This document shows positions 47,601-55,118 of a stretch of DNA of 64,000 nucleotides, one piece after another. This stretch comes from Flavobacteriales bacterium UBA7666 (GTDB taxonomy: Bacteria; Bacteroidota; Bacteroidia; Flavobacteriales_D; Crocinitomicaceae), in NCBI GenBank assembly GCA_002483265.1, contig DLHO01000011.1, forward strand, positions 9,738-73,737. Direction: 5' to 3'. A model generated the notes under the pieces. The model made no database searches and was not told where the DNA came from. It was given only the letters and a program-made list of their open reading frames with translations. Each line of letters begins with the position of its first letter. The first letter of the stretch is position 1. Made by a program: the position numbers and the translations under genes.

Positions 47601-50077
47601 TTACTGGATGCCGTAGCAGCAGTTGGTGTTGGATTCACTATCACATTCGTTGTACTTGCCGTAATAGAAGTACAGCCACCAACTGTGACTTGTAACGAAT
47701 AGGTTCCTGCATTACTTAAAGCAGCAGACGCAATCGTTGGATTTTGTGCTGAGGATCCAAAACTTCCCGGTCCGGACCATTGATAGGTTCCGGTAACCAG
47801 TGGTGCAGTTAAGTTAATCGGAGAACCCTGACACACCGGTGAATTACTTGAAATTGCAGGAGCAATCGGGGCAGGGTTAACAACCACTGAAGTACTTCCA
47901 GCCGAAGAACTACAACCTGAAACTGAAATTGTAATACTGTACATTCCCGCATCGGCACTTGTAATATTCGGAATGGAAGGATTTTGTAGTGAACTTGTAA
48001 AACCATTCGGTCCTGTCCAGGAATAACTTGCTGTTGGAACGGCTGGTGTTGTCAAATTCAAAGTAGCTCCTTCACACAATGGGCCGTTACTCATTGCACT
48101 TGGAGTTGAAACAGCAGTGCTTTGATTGATTGATATCTGATCCGAAGAAGAGTGACAACCATCTGTGTAGATCAACCAGTTATAGGTATTGGTACCGGTA
48201 TTCAAACCGGATACCGTTGCATTCGCAAGATTGATATTGGAAAATGAACCTGCTCCTGATACAACCGACCAATAGCCTTGACCTGAAACAGGCACATTTG
48301 CTGTCATTGTATAGGTTGCTCCACAACCACTTTGGTCATTTCCAGCCGCAGCAGTTGTTGGAACCGTATTTTCTCTCCAATCCGGAAGTCCATCACCATC
48401 CGTGTCTTGTCTCGGAGCAGTTGTTCCACCATTATTCGGATCGTAAGCATTGTCTAACCCATCATTGTCGGTATCAATATTCAATAAATTGAAGTCGGCC
48501 ACACAATTGTGATTCGCGTCATTACCTTCTAACTGATCAGAGAATCCGTCATTGTCTGAATCCAAATCGATGTAATCGGGATTATCCGTGCCATCGGTAT
48601 TAACCGGAACTATTAGCGTTCCTCCTGTACTAACATCGTACGCATTATCTAATCCATCACCATCTGAATCCACTCCTGTTGGAGGAATAAATCCGGCAGA
48701 CGTTTGATATTCATGTAAATCCAAAATTCCATCATTGTCTGAATCCTGATCTTTCCAATCCGGTTTTCCATCGTTGTCAAAATCCTGAGAAGAGGCAATC
48801 GGAGAACAGAACTTAATTTCACCGATCCCATATCCCTGATTTCCCAGAGCGGCATCCATGTTATCATAAACAAATCGAACCGAATCCACCAAAACCGGAA
48901 GGTTTACAGTAATCGTCCCATTCAACTCGGTATTATCCATTGCAACTAACCCGAGGAATCTGTTGCTTCCACTATACATGTTGAAATTTCCGTATCCTAT
49001 GGTATAATCTGCTGCGGTGAGCTGATACAATTGTCCGAATGAATAGGCATTTACCGTAATTCTATCCTGAAATTGTCCGACCGCAATATCAATATCCTGT
49101 AATTTGAAGGATAGATTACTAACCGGCTGGCTAAACCTCATAACCTGAATCGATTGATCAATCGCTGCTGCTACGTCTTGTTCTGTGTAAATCTCCAAAC
49201 CGGAAACCGCTGAGAAATTCTCAGAAATATTGAAATTAACTACTCCGGCACCTGATGTATTTCTTGTAATGGTATTTGCCCAAACACCTGAAATAGTTGG
49301 GAAATACAAGGTAGGATCTGACTGAGCTGTTAGAGGCAAAGTGGACGTTGCAGTACAAGGCAGTAATTCTGCGTTGTTCGCTACACCATCACCATCCCAG
49401 TCGATATCTGCAACATCCGGAATTCCGTCATTGTCCGAATCACTTGTTGGAACATAGTAATAAACACGAATTCGAACGGCATCAATGTAAGAAATAACCG
49501 TTGGAAGAAGCAGACCGGCAGCTCGGGATTCAATGGAAATTGCTACACCAAAACCATTGCTGCTGACCTCCATTCCGTTTAGGGTTGTTCCCCACAAATC
49601 AGCATTGGTACCATAGGTAAAGGCCGTTTCAGTGGTTGGCCAGTTAACTCCGGTATTCGCATGATTTGTACCTGTAATCTGATTGTTCTTTAGCAATCGA
49701 ATATCCAAATCCCGCGTCCAGTTCGAACCACTATTATCAGAACTTGCTTTTCTGACTTCTACCTGTACACCACAAATTTGGGCATTTACCGGAATGTTTA
49801 GATTCAAATTTCTTAAAACAAGGAAGTTGGAACTCCTGACAGTTCCACCGATTAACAATGCGGCATTTGACATGGTAGCATAACTGTTATTATCAGTTAA
49901 TGCATTGCCGGGGTTGTTCCAGGGATCTGTTCCTCCTGCGGCATTGTTTAAGCTTACTTGAGCATTGATGTATCCTGTGTTTGATCCGGGACATTGTGCC
50001 GTGGAGGTCGCAATGAAAAAGGAGCAGAAAAGTAAGGACATAATAATCCTAGCTCGATTCGAGTAAATAATGGTCAT
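44609..50077 (-). CDS. giant secreted adhesin with Ig-like and TSP3 repeats and T9SS type B sorting domain
   Basis: A 1822-residue protein with a signal peptide ending TSTAQ. In order: an N-terminal beta domain (about 30-200), calcium-binding TSP3-type stretches (SDNDGIPDVADIDWDGDG; DFDNDGKPDWKDQDSDNDG), and three ~68-residue Ig-like modules starting SNSPVCQG-like. Six ~75-residue modules with ITPGGPTTFCAGGSVTLTSS come next. A long C-terminal TSP3 block (about 1412-1725, many DTDGDG) follows, then the type B sorting domain (VPEGFSPNGDNSNETL ... VFNRWGMEVFKAS ... GTYFYILDL). The build is SprB-like: a long, calcium-stiffened filament for adhesion or gliding, exported with the adjacent SprF partner. 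The ligand is unknown. Confidence 0.9.
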   Translation of the reverse strand: MTIIYSNRARIIMSLLFCSFFIATSTAQCPGSNTGYINAQVSLNNAAGGTDPWNNPGNALTDNNSYATMSNAALLIGGTVRSSNFLVLRNLNLNIPVNAQICGVQVEVRKASSDNSGSNWTRDLDIRLLKNNQITGTNHANTGVNWPTTETAFTYGTNADLWGTTLNGMEVSSNGFGVAISIESRAAGLLLPTVISYIDAVRIRVYYYVPTSDSDNDGIPDVADIDWDGDGVANNAELLPCTATSTLPLTAQSDPTLYFPTISGVWANTITRNTSGAGVVNFNISENFSAVSGLEIYTEQDVAAAIDQSIQVMRFSQPVSNLSFKLQDIDIAVGQFQDRITVNAYSFGQLYQLTAADYTIGYGNFNMYSGSNRFLGLVAMDNTELNGTITVNLPVLVDSVRFVYDNMDAALGNQGYGIGEIKFCSPIASSQDFDNDGKPDWKDQDSDNDGILDLHEYQTSAGFIPPTGVDSDGDGLDNAYDVSTGGTLIVPVNTDGTDNPDYIDLDSDNDGFSDQLEGNDANHNCVADFNLLNIDTDNDGLDNAYDPNNGGTTAPRQDTDGDGLPDWRENTVPTTAAAGNDQSGCGATYTMTANVPVSGQGYWSVVSGAGSFSNINLANATVSGLNTGTNTYNWLIYTDGCHSSSDQISINQSTAVSTPSAMSNGPLCEGATLNLTTPAVPTASYSWTGPNGFTSSLQNPSIPNITSADAGMYSITISVSGCSSSAGSTSVVVNPAPIAPAISSNSPVCQGSPINLTAPLVTGTYQWSGPGSFGSSAQNPTIASAALSNAGTYSLQVTVGGCTSITASTTNVIVNPTPTAATASSNSPVCQNTSINLTATTVSGATYSWTGPNGFSSTDQNPIIPNAQAADAGSYSVTTIVNGCSSSANSTLVVINPSTTIALGTVTNPTTCSSTDGSIQVTGAATGNLMWTGTSSGSQMGVTLPATVPNLGSGSYTITLALASGCSSNALAQTLSGPAAPATPMITPGGPTTFCSGGSVTLTSSAATTYLWSTGETTQSISVSSAGSYTVTVGNGSGCVATSSATSVTINPSPSVPIITPGGPTTFCTGGSVTLTSSAAAGNTWSTAETTQAITVSTSGTYTVSVSNGTCSSTSAGTIVTVTAPPATPTITPGGPTTFCAGGSVTLTSSAPTGNTWSTMETTNAITVSTSGSYTVSVGSGSCTATSTPTMITVNPVPTATITPGGPTSFCAGGSVTLTASPGTSYLWSNGLTTQSITASTSGSYTVTVTTSGCSATSPATVVTVSTIPSSPTITPSGPTTFCLGDSVTLTSSIGGSYMWSNGETTPAIVVHNSGSYTVTITTSGCSASSASTAVIVNPAPATPSITVVGPSNFCAGDSVQLVSSSASSYLWSSGETTQSIWVDATGSFTVTVTNGVCSSQPSSPVSLTMIDCNIDTDGDGLTDFEEVTNTGTDPNNPDTDGDGYNDGNEVNFGSDPLNPCDPNPSNPVCDQDGDGLTNAEEGTAGTNPTNPDTDGDGVLDGEEVDGVDDPSTTYVVTGTSDPLDPCDPINTSPACDTDGDGLNNGDEATNGTDPTNPDTDGDGFNDGYEVTSGTDPLDPCDPNTMSVACDVDGDGLTNGEEGTAGTNPNNPDTDGDGVLDGEEVQGVDDPSTPYVPTGTSDPLDPCDPLPTSVACDGDGDGVSDDDEATNGTNPNDPDTDGDGVLDGEEVYGTDNPSTPYVPTGTSDPLDPCDPLPNSVACDSGTSGSESIDVPEGFSPNGDNSNETLIIPHLADYPDHVFKVFNRWGMEVFKASPYNNDWDGTMQGKMAVGKDVLPEGTYFYILDLGNDKVVKGYIYITR
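44895..45850 (-). repeat. tandem DNA repeats encoding TSP3 units
   Basis: Within the giant adhesin, ~200-base units encode a ~66-residue module (DGDGLTNGEEGTAGTNP..., DTDGDGVLDGEEV..., TGTSDPLDPCDP). Four to five units are visible, some nearly identical at DNA level (compare 44915-45060 with 45115-45260 and 45480-45620). Such repeats can expand or contract by recombination. Confidence 0.8.
45860..47140 (-). repeat. tandem DNA repeats encoding six Ig-like modules
   Basis: About 215-225-base units encode the module that begins ITPGGPTTFCAGGSVTLTSS and ends SGSYTVTV.xSGC. Six copies are recognisable, with the central ones most alike, which indicates recent duplication. Confidence 0.8.
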
Positions 50078-50458
50078 ATTTTTAGTTTTAATGCCTTACT
50101 TACTCGTACCCCAACAAGATGTAAACGTTGAAAGTTTAGCTAGTATAAAATAGTCGTAATAAGGTTCATCAACGTTATAAAAAAATTTAACAACTTCCAA
50201 ATTTTTAACGTTTAAATTTAATGAATCGTCGATAAAAGCAATAAATTCATCGAAAAACGTGCTAATTCAAACACTTGTAAATCAATATTTTAACTATCCT
50301 ACTAGTTCTATTTTATCAATTCCATTTTTTGTCATTTTTATAACAAAATGGCCTTATAAACGAACCTACGTTCATAATTAATAAACACATCCTGCTTTAT
50401 CCTTGGTCAAGAGCTCTAATTTTACTGAAATGGCATTTTCGCCACTTAAAGCAATCAG
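50078..50458. other. AT-rich divergent upstream region
   Basis: The stretch between the giant adhesin gene (minus) and the LOG-family gene (plus) has no supported gene. I see no full -7 match on either strand and no strong hairpin. It presumably holds both promoters. Confidence 0.5.
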
Positions 50459-51142
50459 ATGAACGCAATACGTAAGGACTGGAACGAAATAAAAACAAAC
50501 GATAGCTGGGCAATTTTCAAAATCATGTCTGAATTTGTTGAAGGTTATGAACGAATGGCGCGAATCGGTCCATGTATCTCGATTTTCGGATCAGCAAGAA
50601 CCAAAGAAGAGAACAAATACTACCAATTAAGTGTAGAAATCGGTGAAAAATTAGCAAAATCCGGTTATGGGGTAATCACAGGTGGGGGTCCCGGAATTAT
50701 GGAGGCTGGAAACAAGGGTGCGCATCAAGGTGGTGGGAAATCCGTTGGATTAAACATCGATCTGCCTTTCGAACAATTTCACAATAAATATGTTGATAGA
50801 GGAAGTTTGATGAATTTTGACTATTTCTTCGTCCGTAAAGTCATTTTTGTGAAATATTCTCAGGGATTTGTGGTTCTACCTGGTGGATTTGGAACAATGG
50901 ATGAATTATTTGAAGCGATTACCTTAATTCAGACAAAAAAAATCACTAAAAGACCAGTCGTTTTGGTTGGAAGTGACTACTGGACAGGACTAGTTGAATG
51001 GGTTCAAAAAGTAATGCTGGAAAAAGAACACAATATTGCTGCTGAAGATATGCGTTTCCTTACAATCGTTGATACTGCTGACGAAGCTGTAAAATACATT
51101 GAAGATTTCTACAAAACGCACGATTTAAGTCCAAACTTTTAA
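50459..51142 (+). CDS. LOG-family (TIGR00730) nucleoside-monophosphate phosphoribohydrolase-like protein
   Basis: A 227-residue Rossmann-like protein. SIFGSARTKEE opens the fold, GVITGGGPGIMEAGNKGAHQGGGKSVGL binds the nucleotide, and VVLPGGFGTMDELFEA is the hallmark PGGxGTxxE motif. Family members release the base from nucleoside 5'-monophosphates (cytokinin activation in plants); the bacterial substrate is often unclear. It appears to be the last ordinary chromosomal gene before the accessory region and is followed by a hairpin at 51201-51235. Confidence 0.9.
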   Translation: MNAIRKDWNEIKTNDSWAIFKIMSEFVEGYERMARIGPCISIFGSARTKEENKYYQLSVEIGEKLAKSGYGVITGGGPGIMEAGNKGAHQGGGKSVGLNIDLPFEQFHNKYVDRGSLMNFDYFFVRKVIFVKYSQGFVVLPGGFGTMDELFEAITLIQTKKITKRPVVLVGSDYWTGLVEWVQKVMLEKEHNIAAEDMRFLTIVDTADEAVKYIEDFYKTHDLSPNF

Positions 51143-51200
51143 GATCCATTTTAGTAAACCACATAGGAACAATTCCTAAAATCTTTAAAATCCTTTAGAA

Positions 51201-51235
51201 CCCCTGTAACCCAACCACAATAAAGGATACAGGGG
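51201..51235 (+). terminator. hairpin after the LOG-family gene
   Basis: CCCCTGTA (51201-51208) pairs perfectly with TACAGGGG (51228-51235) around a 19-base loop. The following bases are CTTCGTTGT, so the T-run is poor. A weak terminator is likely, and the site marks the left edge of the accessory region. Confidence 0.5.
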
Positions 51236-51337
51236 CTTCGTTGTATGGGAAGGAACATAGAGGAAACTAGAGGAATTGGGGGTCAGAAGCTCAATATTCA
51301 CACCCTTTTTAGTACCCAAACTGCGGGTTATTCCTTA

Positions 51338-51345
51338 TATGTTTG
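51338..51345 (+). promoter_or_regulatory. -7 box of the integrase gene
   Basis: TATGTTTG fully matches TAnnTTTG, 22 bases before the integrase ATG. There is no TTG at the expected upstream distance. Confidence 0.4.
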
Positions 51346-51367
51346 ATCAACCATTAAACGGAACACC

Positions 51368-52702
51368 ATGAAATTAAAGATCAATTTCGCACTTAAAACT
51401 GGGGTTGAAGGAGAAATCCCAGTATTAGCAGTTATGAACTTTGGGTACAAAGAGTTCGACGCATTGAAGCAAAGTTATGTGTATAAACCACTCAAATATT
51501 ACACAGGAATTAAAGTTAACAAATCTGATTGGGATGAGTTAGAAAAGCTACCCAAGAATAAAACCAAACGTGCTGTATTGTTGCAACTCGAAAAGCAAGC
51601 TACGGATATTTTCAATTATCTAAGCGCAAACGAAACAGTAACACCAAATCGTTTGAAACAAGAATTAGATTTTAAAATCAAGAAAAGAGAACAGCAAGCA
51701 ATTGTAACCCGTGTTCGATTGGTAGATTTCATTGAAAATGAAATCCTAAAGGAAAATGGAATCAAAACGGGAACGAAAAACTGTTATCAAGTTTTAGCGA
51801 ATCGATTGGGCGAATTTGAAACCAAAATCGGAAAGCAATTGTATAGTAGCGACCTAAACGAAGAACTGTACATTGGTTTTATGAATACTATTCGGGAGCG
51901 TTGTACTCGTATCAATTCTGTTACGCATTACTATAAAGCGTTTAAAGCTGTATTGAACAGAATTGCTCGGAAGTATAAAGTGAATGTGTTTAACCCGACG
52001 AAAGAGCTTAGAACTACGGATAAATTACGTTCTGTTACGGAAGAGAAAATTTATCTCGAATTTTCACAGATTGAAAAGATTATCGGTTATCAACCCCCAA
52101 CGAAAGAACTAGCAAACGCAAAACTCATTTTACTCACATTGCTTTTTACAGGGTGCAGATATTCAGATGTACATAAGATTAAACCCGAATACACATATTC
52201 AAAGAATAACGTAACATTTAACTATGCACGCTATTTGACCACCAAAACCGATACGGAGATAGTTGTACCGATTCTAAAACCGTTACAGGAAGCATTTGAC
52301 GCTAATGGAGGGATCGCAGAACCAATGGCAATGCAAAAATTTAACTCACTAGCTCGGACAATTGCTGAAAAGGTTGATTTAAATGATGAAATTACCCTCT
52401 CCTATACTAACTCTTTCGGAAAGAAAGAACTTACCACTAGTAAGCTGTTTCAACTGATTAGTTCGCATATTGGACGGAGATCGTTTGTGACCAATTTAAT
52501 GAGTTACATTCCGATTACAGTATTGAGTAAAATAACCGGACATACCAATTCTGCGATTGAATCGGATTTTAAAGGATTGGGTAGTAGTGAGATTTTCAAA
52601 TACAATAAAATTTCATTGGTCGATAACGCTGCACTTCTCGTTAAAATACTTCGAATTTACACCGAAGATAAACTGGACGATTTCCCAATAAATTTGGTTT
52701 AA
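51368..52702 (+). CDS. tyrosine recombinase (phage-integrase SAM-like), nucleophile position altered
   Basis: A 444-residue integrase with an N-terminal arm region, a SAM-like core-binding domain (about 120-215) and a C-terminal catalytic domain. Catalytic residues are readable: Arg264 in FTGCRYSD, a Lys in TTKTDTEIV, His367 and Arg370 in HIGRR, and His392 in TGHTN. The nucleophilic Tyr normally lies nine residues after that last His. Here the position is Phe401 (codon TTT); the nearest downstream Tyr is Tyr412 (KYNKI). So it is either a variant using Tyr412 or an inactive enzyme. It meets the next gene tail to tail with a 4-base overlap. Typical of small Bacteroidota integrative elements. 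Confidence 0.88.
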   Translation: MKLKINFALKTGVEGEIPVLAVMNFGYKEFDALKQSYVYKPLKYYTGIKVNKSDWDELEKLPKNKTKRAVLLQLEKQATDIFNYLSANETVTPNRLKQELDFKIKKREQQAIVTRVRLVDFIENEILKENGIKTGTKNCYQVLANRLGEFETKIGKQLYSSDLNEELYIGFMNTIRERCTRINSVTHYYKAFKAVLNRIARKYKVNVFNPTKELRTTDKLRSVTEEKIYLEFSQIEKIIGYQPPTKELANAKLILLTLLFTGCRYSDVHKIKPEYTYSKNNVTFNYARYLTTKTDTEIVVPILKPLQEAFDANGGIAEPMAMQKFNSLARTIAEKVDLNDEITLSYTNSFGKKELTTSKLFQLISSHIGRRSFVTNLMSYIPITVLSKITGHTNSAIESDFKGLGSSEIFKYNKISLVDNAALLVKILRIYTEDKLDDFPINLV

Positions 52703-53535
52703 TTCAACGATTGAACTTGAAACGGGTTGTACTTGATGTGCAATCCGTTTTTTTTCAAATACTCTAAGTAGAGATGTTCAAAATCCAAAAACTGGTTAAT
52801 CTTTAGTGTGAATGAATCACGAAAGGTGAATCCATCTGAAAATGGAATGTATTCCGATAGCGATTTGATTGAAAAATTGAATCTGGTTTTGTTCTGAACG
52901 AGAGAATTAACATACTCTTTAAGATCGTTTTCTACTTCTAAGAATAGACGTTCCGATTGAGAATCTAAGCGAGATTTTGCAAACTTATTTAGAACATCCT
53001 TCTCGATGCTTTTATAGTTTGTTCGGACAATAAAGGATTTTTCAAGATCAATATTATCATTGCGATAAATGGTGGATACCCCTGCATATCCGTAAATTCT
53101 TTTTACAATGTACATAGTAGTTCTTCCAACCTTCATGTAGCAAGTGTTTTTAAAAAATAGTACATAAAAAGTCAGAAATTTCGAATCTGCTTGATTGGTG
53201 TAAACTAAATCATACAACTGTTGTAAATATGCTCTATGCTCTGGATATTCCAACTCGAATGACGGGGTTTTCAAAAGCCATTTGCAATACGAATCATCAA
53301 GAATAAAATCCTCAAATTCTTCATCTTCATATTTGCCGAAAGGCATTACTGAAATTAAAACTTTTAACCGTTCTTCATTTGCAGAAGATTCCAGCTTCTC
53401 TTGCAGAACCGAACAAAATTCCACAAATTTTCTTTTGATATTATCTTGCCTTAATACCCATGCACAGTATGGTCTATCAAAGATTAATACATAGTCGACT
53501 TCATTTTCTTGATATTTTCCAAAAGGGAATTTCAT
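52699..53535 (-). CDS. two ExoX-C-like modules fused to a GIY-YIG (T5orf172-like) domain
   Basis: A 278-residue protein without signal peptide. Two repeats of the ExoX C-terminal-like module open it: FPFGKYQENEVDYVLIFDR...CAWVL at about 2-30 and MPFGKYEDEEFEDFILDDS...CKWLL at about 64-91. A domain of the GIY-YIG/T5orf172 type follows at about 120-215: FYVLFFKNTCYMKVGRTT, a downstream KRI, then SIEKDVLNKF and SERLFLEVENDLKEYV. The last ~60 residues are not recognised. T5orf172 domains occur in phage and mobile-element proteins and are likely DNA nucleases. The fusion suggests a nuclease guided or stabilised by the small FGKY modules. The domain calls are by motif only. Confidence 0.6.
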   Translation of the reverse strand: MKFPFGKYQENEVDYVLIFDRPYCAWVLRQDNIKRKFVEFCSVLQEKLESSANEERLKVLISVMPFGKYEDEEFEDFILDDSYCKWLLKTPSFELEYPEHRAYLQQLYDLVYTNQADSKFLTFYVLFFKNTCYMKVGRTTMYIVKRIYGYAGVSTIYRNDNIDLEKSFIVRTNYKSIEKDVLNKFAKSRLDSQSERLFLEVENDLKEYVNSLVQNKTRFNFSIKSLSEYIPFSDGFTFRDSFTLKINQFLDFEHLYLEYLKKNGLHIKYNPFQVQSLN

Positions 53536-53596
53536 AACCTAAATTTATGAAGTTCGAATTAAAGTGACCCCAATTTTGAGGTCACTTTTTTGGTGG

Positions 53597-53932
53597 TTAC
53601 AAGGTGGATGATTGTTGCTTTTGCTGGATGTAATCCATGATTGCACTACGAGAAAAACGAACGGTTCGTTCATTGATCCGAATGACAACAAGAACGCCAT
53701 CACGTACGAGTTTGATTAACGAGTTTTTTCCAATTTTCAAGATGCGTTTAACTTGCTCGTTATTGAGCAACTCATCATCGCTTTTAGGTGTGCTCGGTTC
53801 AACAATTGTTGTACTACGATTTCTGTTTCTTTCTAATTCAGAAATGCGCTTTTGTTGTTCTCCGACGGTTTGTTTCAACCGTTCAATTTCCTCGCTCATT
53901 CTTTCGATAGCGAGTCTAACCACTGTTTCCAT
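53597..53932 (-). CDS. excisionase-family HTH DNA-binding protein
   Basis: A 111-residue protein. The N-terminal ~40 residues form a coiled-coil (IERMSEEIERLKQTVGEQQK), then a low-complexity linker and a winged HTH of the MerR/excisionase type at about 53-105 (LLNNEQVKRILKIGKNSLIK, VRDGVLVVIRINERTVRFSR). Bacteroidota integrative elements commonly encode such a protein near the integrase, where it directs excision or regulates element genes. It lies 61 bases upstream of the nuclease-like gene on the same strand, probably in one operon. Confidence 0.8.
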   Translation of the reverse strand: METVVRLAIERMSEEIERLKQTVGEQQKRISELERNRNRSTTIVEPSTPKSDDELLNNEQVKRILKIGKNSLIKLVRDGVLVVIRINERTVRFSRSAIMDYIQQKQQSSTL

Positions 53933-54235
53933 GATTTAAGGTGTTAAGATGGTTGTTTCGTATGTTTTAAATCAACGAGATTCAAAGGGTGTGAAATGCC
54001 TATTTTCAAGCTCCGTGATATTCGTTTTTTGACTTCAATTTTACAAATAATTTTTAGCTCTTGTGTACACATTCAAATAGTATTTGCAAATATTTCGGGG
54101 TGGTTCGCTCTCCATATTGGGCAAAGCCTTATACAAGAATACAACAGAAATTAAAAACTAAAAAATATTGGGGTACTCCAAAAAATTAACGTTTTCTAAC
54201 TTTTAACATTTGAATCCTTAAAAGGTCACGAAAGG
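53933..54235. other. non-coding stretch after the excisionase-like gene
   Basis: No gene is supported. It holds a 12-bp perfect palindrome, TATTTGCAAATA at 54081-54092, 149 bases upstream of the excisionase-like start, which could be a binding site. It must also contain the promoter of that gene, but no full -7 match was found. Confidence 0.45.
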
Positions 54236-54268
54236 AACCCGTTTCATCTTGGATGAAACGGGTTTTTC
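54236..54268 (+). terminator. strong hairpin terminator with no gene in front of it
   Basis: AACCCGTTTCATC (54236-54248) pairs perfectly with GATGAAACGGGTT (54252-54264) around a 3-base loop and is followed by TTTCATTTTT on the plus strand. No plus-strand gene ends nearby (the closest is the integrase at 52702), so it may be left over from a deleted or displaced gene. Confidence 0.75.
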
Positions 54269-54282
54269 ATTTTTGATTGTGT

Positions 54283-54346
54283 CAAAAGCTGTGCTTTTGT
54301 AAGCAACTGAAATGAAAACCCTGGCCATTCCGCCACGGCGGAATGG
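54283..54346. repeat. two further perfect hairpins in series
   Basis: CAAAAGC/GCTTTTG (54283-54289 with 54293-54299, loop 3) and CCATTCCGCC/GGCGGAATGG (54325-54334 with 54337-54346, loop 2). With the terminator just before them they form a cluster of three hairpins within 111 bases. Confidence 0.7.
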
Positions 54347-54558
54347 TGGGTTCCATGCTCATTATGAACAATACGAGAGGATCTTTAATCCTGACGAGGT
54401 CACTCTGATAAAATGCTCACCATTTGGATTGACATTATGCTTCAATATCCCAAACTTATTGAACAACCTATTGTGGTCAAAGGCAACAAAGCCATAATTG
54501 TCCGACCTGTGGAACGAGTCGTAAACTTATTGTAAGAAAATTCCCGACAATTCTTTCT

Positions 54559-54622
54559 AAACAGGCACATGGCAAGTCCACACAACCCACCGCACAATCT
54601 AAGCCTTGCCAAGAGCCTGTTT
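54559..54622. repeat. structured element copy A (ACAT/AAGA internal loop)
   Basis: Outer stem AAACAGGC/GCCTGTTT (8 bp, perfect), internal loop ACAT (54567-54570) opposite AAGA (54611-54614), inner stem GGCAAG/CTTGCC (6 bp, perfect) and a 28-base loop containing CACAACCCACCGCACAATC. Copies B and C keep the internal loop and the loop pattern but change both stems with pairing kept. Whether it acts as RNA or DNA is not known. Confidence 0.8.
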
Positions 54623-54657
54623 CCCCGCCCCATCTGACAGACAGAAGAAGGGCAGCA

Positions 54658-54789
54658 CCTAACAGCGGTTTGGAAAAAGTGGCGGTTTAGGCATCGTGTG
54701 ACAGTTTTTCGTAAGTTTGAAGTGTGTGCTTCGTATGAAAGTTTAATTGTAAAATCGCCACCTTCGCCAAGCCGCAAACCGTTATAAGC
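54658..54789. repeat. attC-like imperfect inverted repeat, copy 1
   Basis: The left end CCTAACAGCGGTTTGG and right end CCGCAAACCGTTATAAG form an imperfect palindrome: TAAC/GTTA outer boxes, GGTTTG/CAAACC inner boxes, and an unpaired AGC on the left. GTGGCGGTTT near the left end pairs with AAAATCGCCAC near the right. The layout resembles an integron attC recombination site of about 130 bases. No integron integrase was seen. Copy 2 is at 63128-63256. Confidence 0.55.
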
Positions 54790-54999
54790 AAGCCTAAAAG
54801 ACAACAGTGCAACCATCGGGTGAACACCAAAACGACCAGACTTTTGACTTCTAACCTTACTTTCGGGCGACAAAAACTCGGTAGACAATTTTACTGTAAC
54901 TCGACAACGACTTGACCAATTTATCGACATTCAAACCAACGCAAAGGGCTTAAAAATTTTCCCAACGCACATTTTAAAAAATAATTTTAGCCTCCCCAC

Positions 55000-55066
55000 A
55001 TTGGCACATTTGAGGTTTACCCCTTTCACTCAAGCCGACACACGTACAAACCCCAAAAGAGCCAAT
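55000..55066. repeat. structured element copy B (ACAT/AAGA internal loop)
   Basis: Outer stem ATTGGC/GCCAAT (6 bp, perfect), internal loop ACAT (55006-55009) opposite AAGA (55057-55060), inner stem TTGAGGTTT/AAACCCCAA (9 positions, one mismatch) and a 29-base loop with CACTCAAGCCGACACACGTAC. It lies about 50 bases before the promoter of the efflux operon. Confidence 0.8.
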
Positions 55067-55118
55067 CACCCACCGCACCAAATTATTTCGTCATATTTTA
55101 AAGTATTCTCAAAAAAAC

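Larger units (their letters stand above)
51368..53932. mobile_element. small integrase/excisionase module, ends not defined
   Basis: A tyrosine recombinase, a nuclease-like protein and an excisionase-like HTH protein lie together between a housekeeping-type gene (LOG) and a hairpin-rich junction. No direct-repeat attachment sites could be identified on either side by eye, so the extent is only that of the genes. Confidence 0.45.

Noticed and set aside
51297..53995. 12-base inverted match TTCACACCCTTT (51297) and AAAGGGTGTGAA (53984) as possible element ends
   Set aside because: Too short, flanks do not match, and a tyrosine recombinase would leave direct rather than inverted repeats; chance is likely.
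54312..54497. 61-residue plus-strand reading frame
   Set aside because: It begins inside the hairpin cluster and shows no domain; it may be a gene remnant but I cannot support it.
54442..54930. 162-residue minus-strand reading frame
   Set aside because: It runs through structured element A and attC-like copy 1, is rich in Arg, Cys and Leu unlike neighbouring proteins, and matches no family; it is a by-product of the C-rich non-coding DNA.
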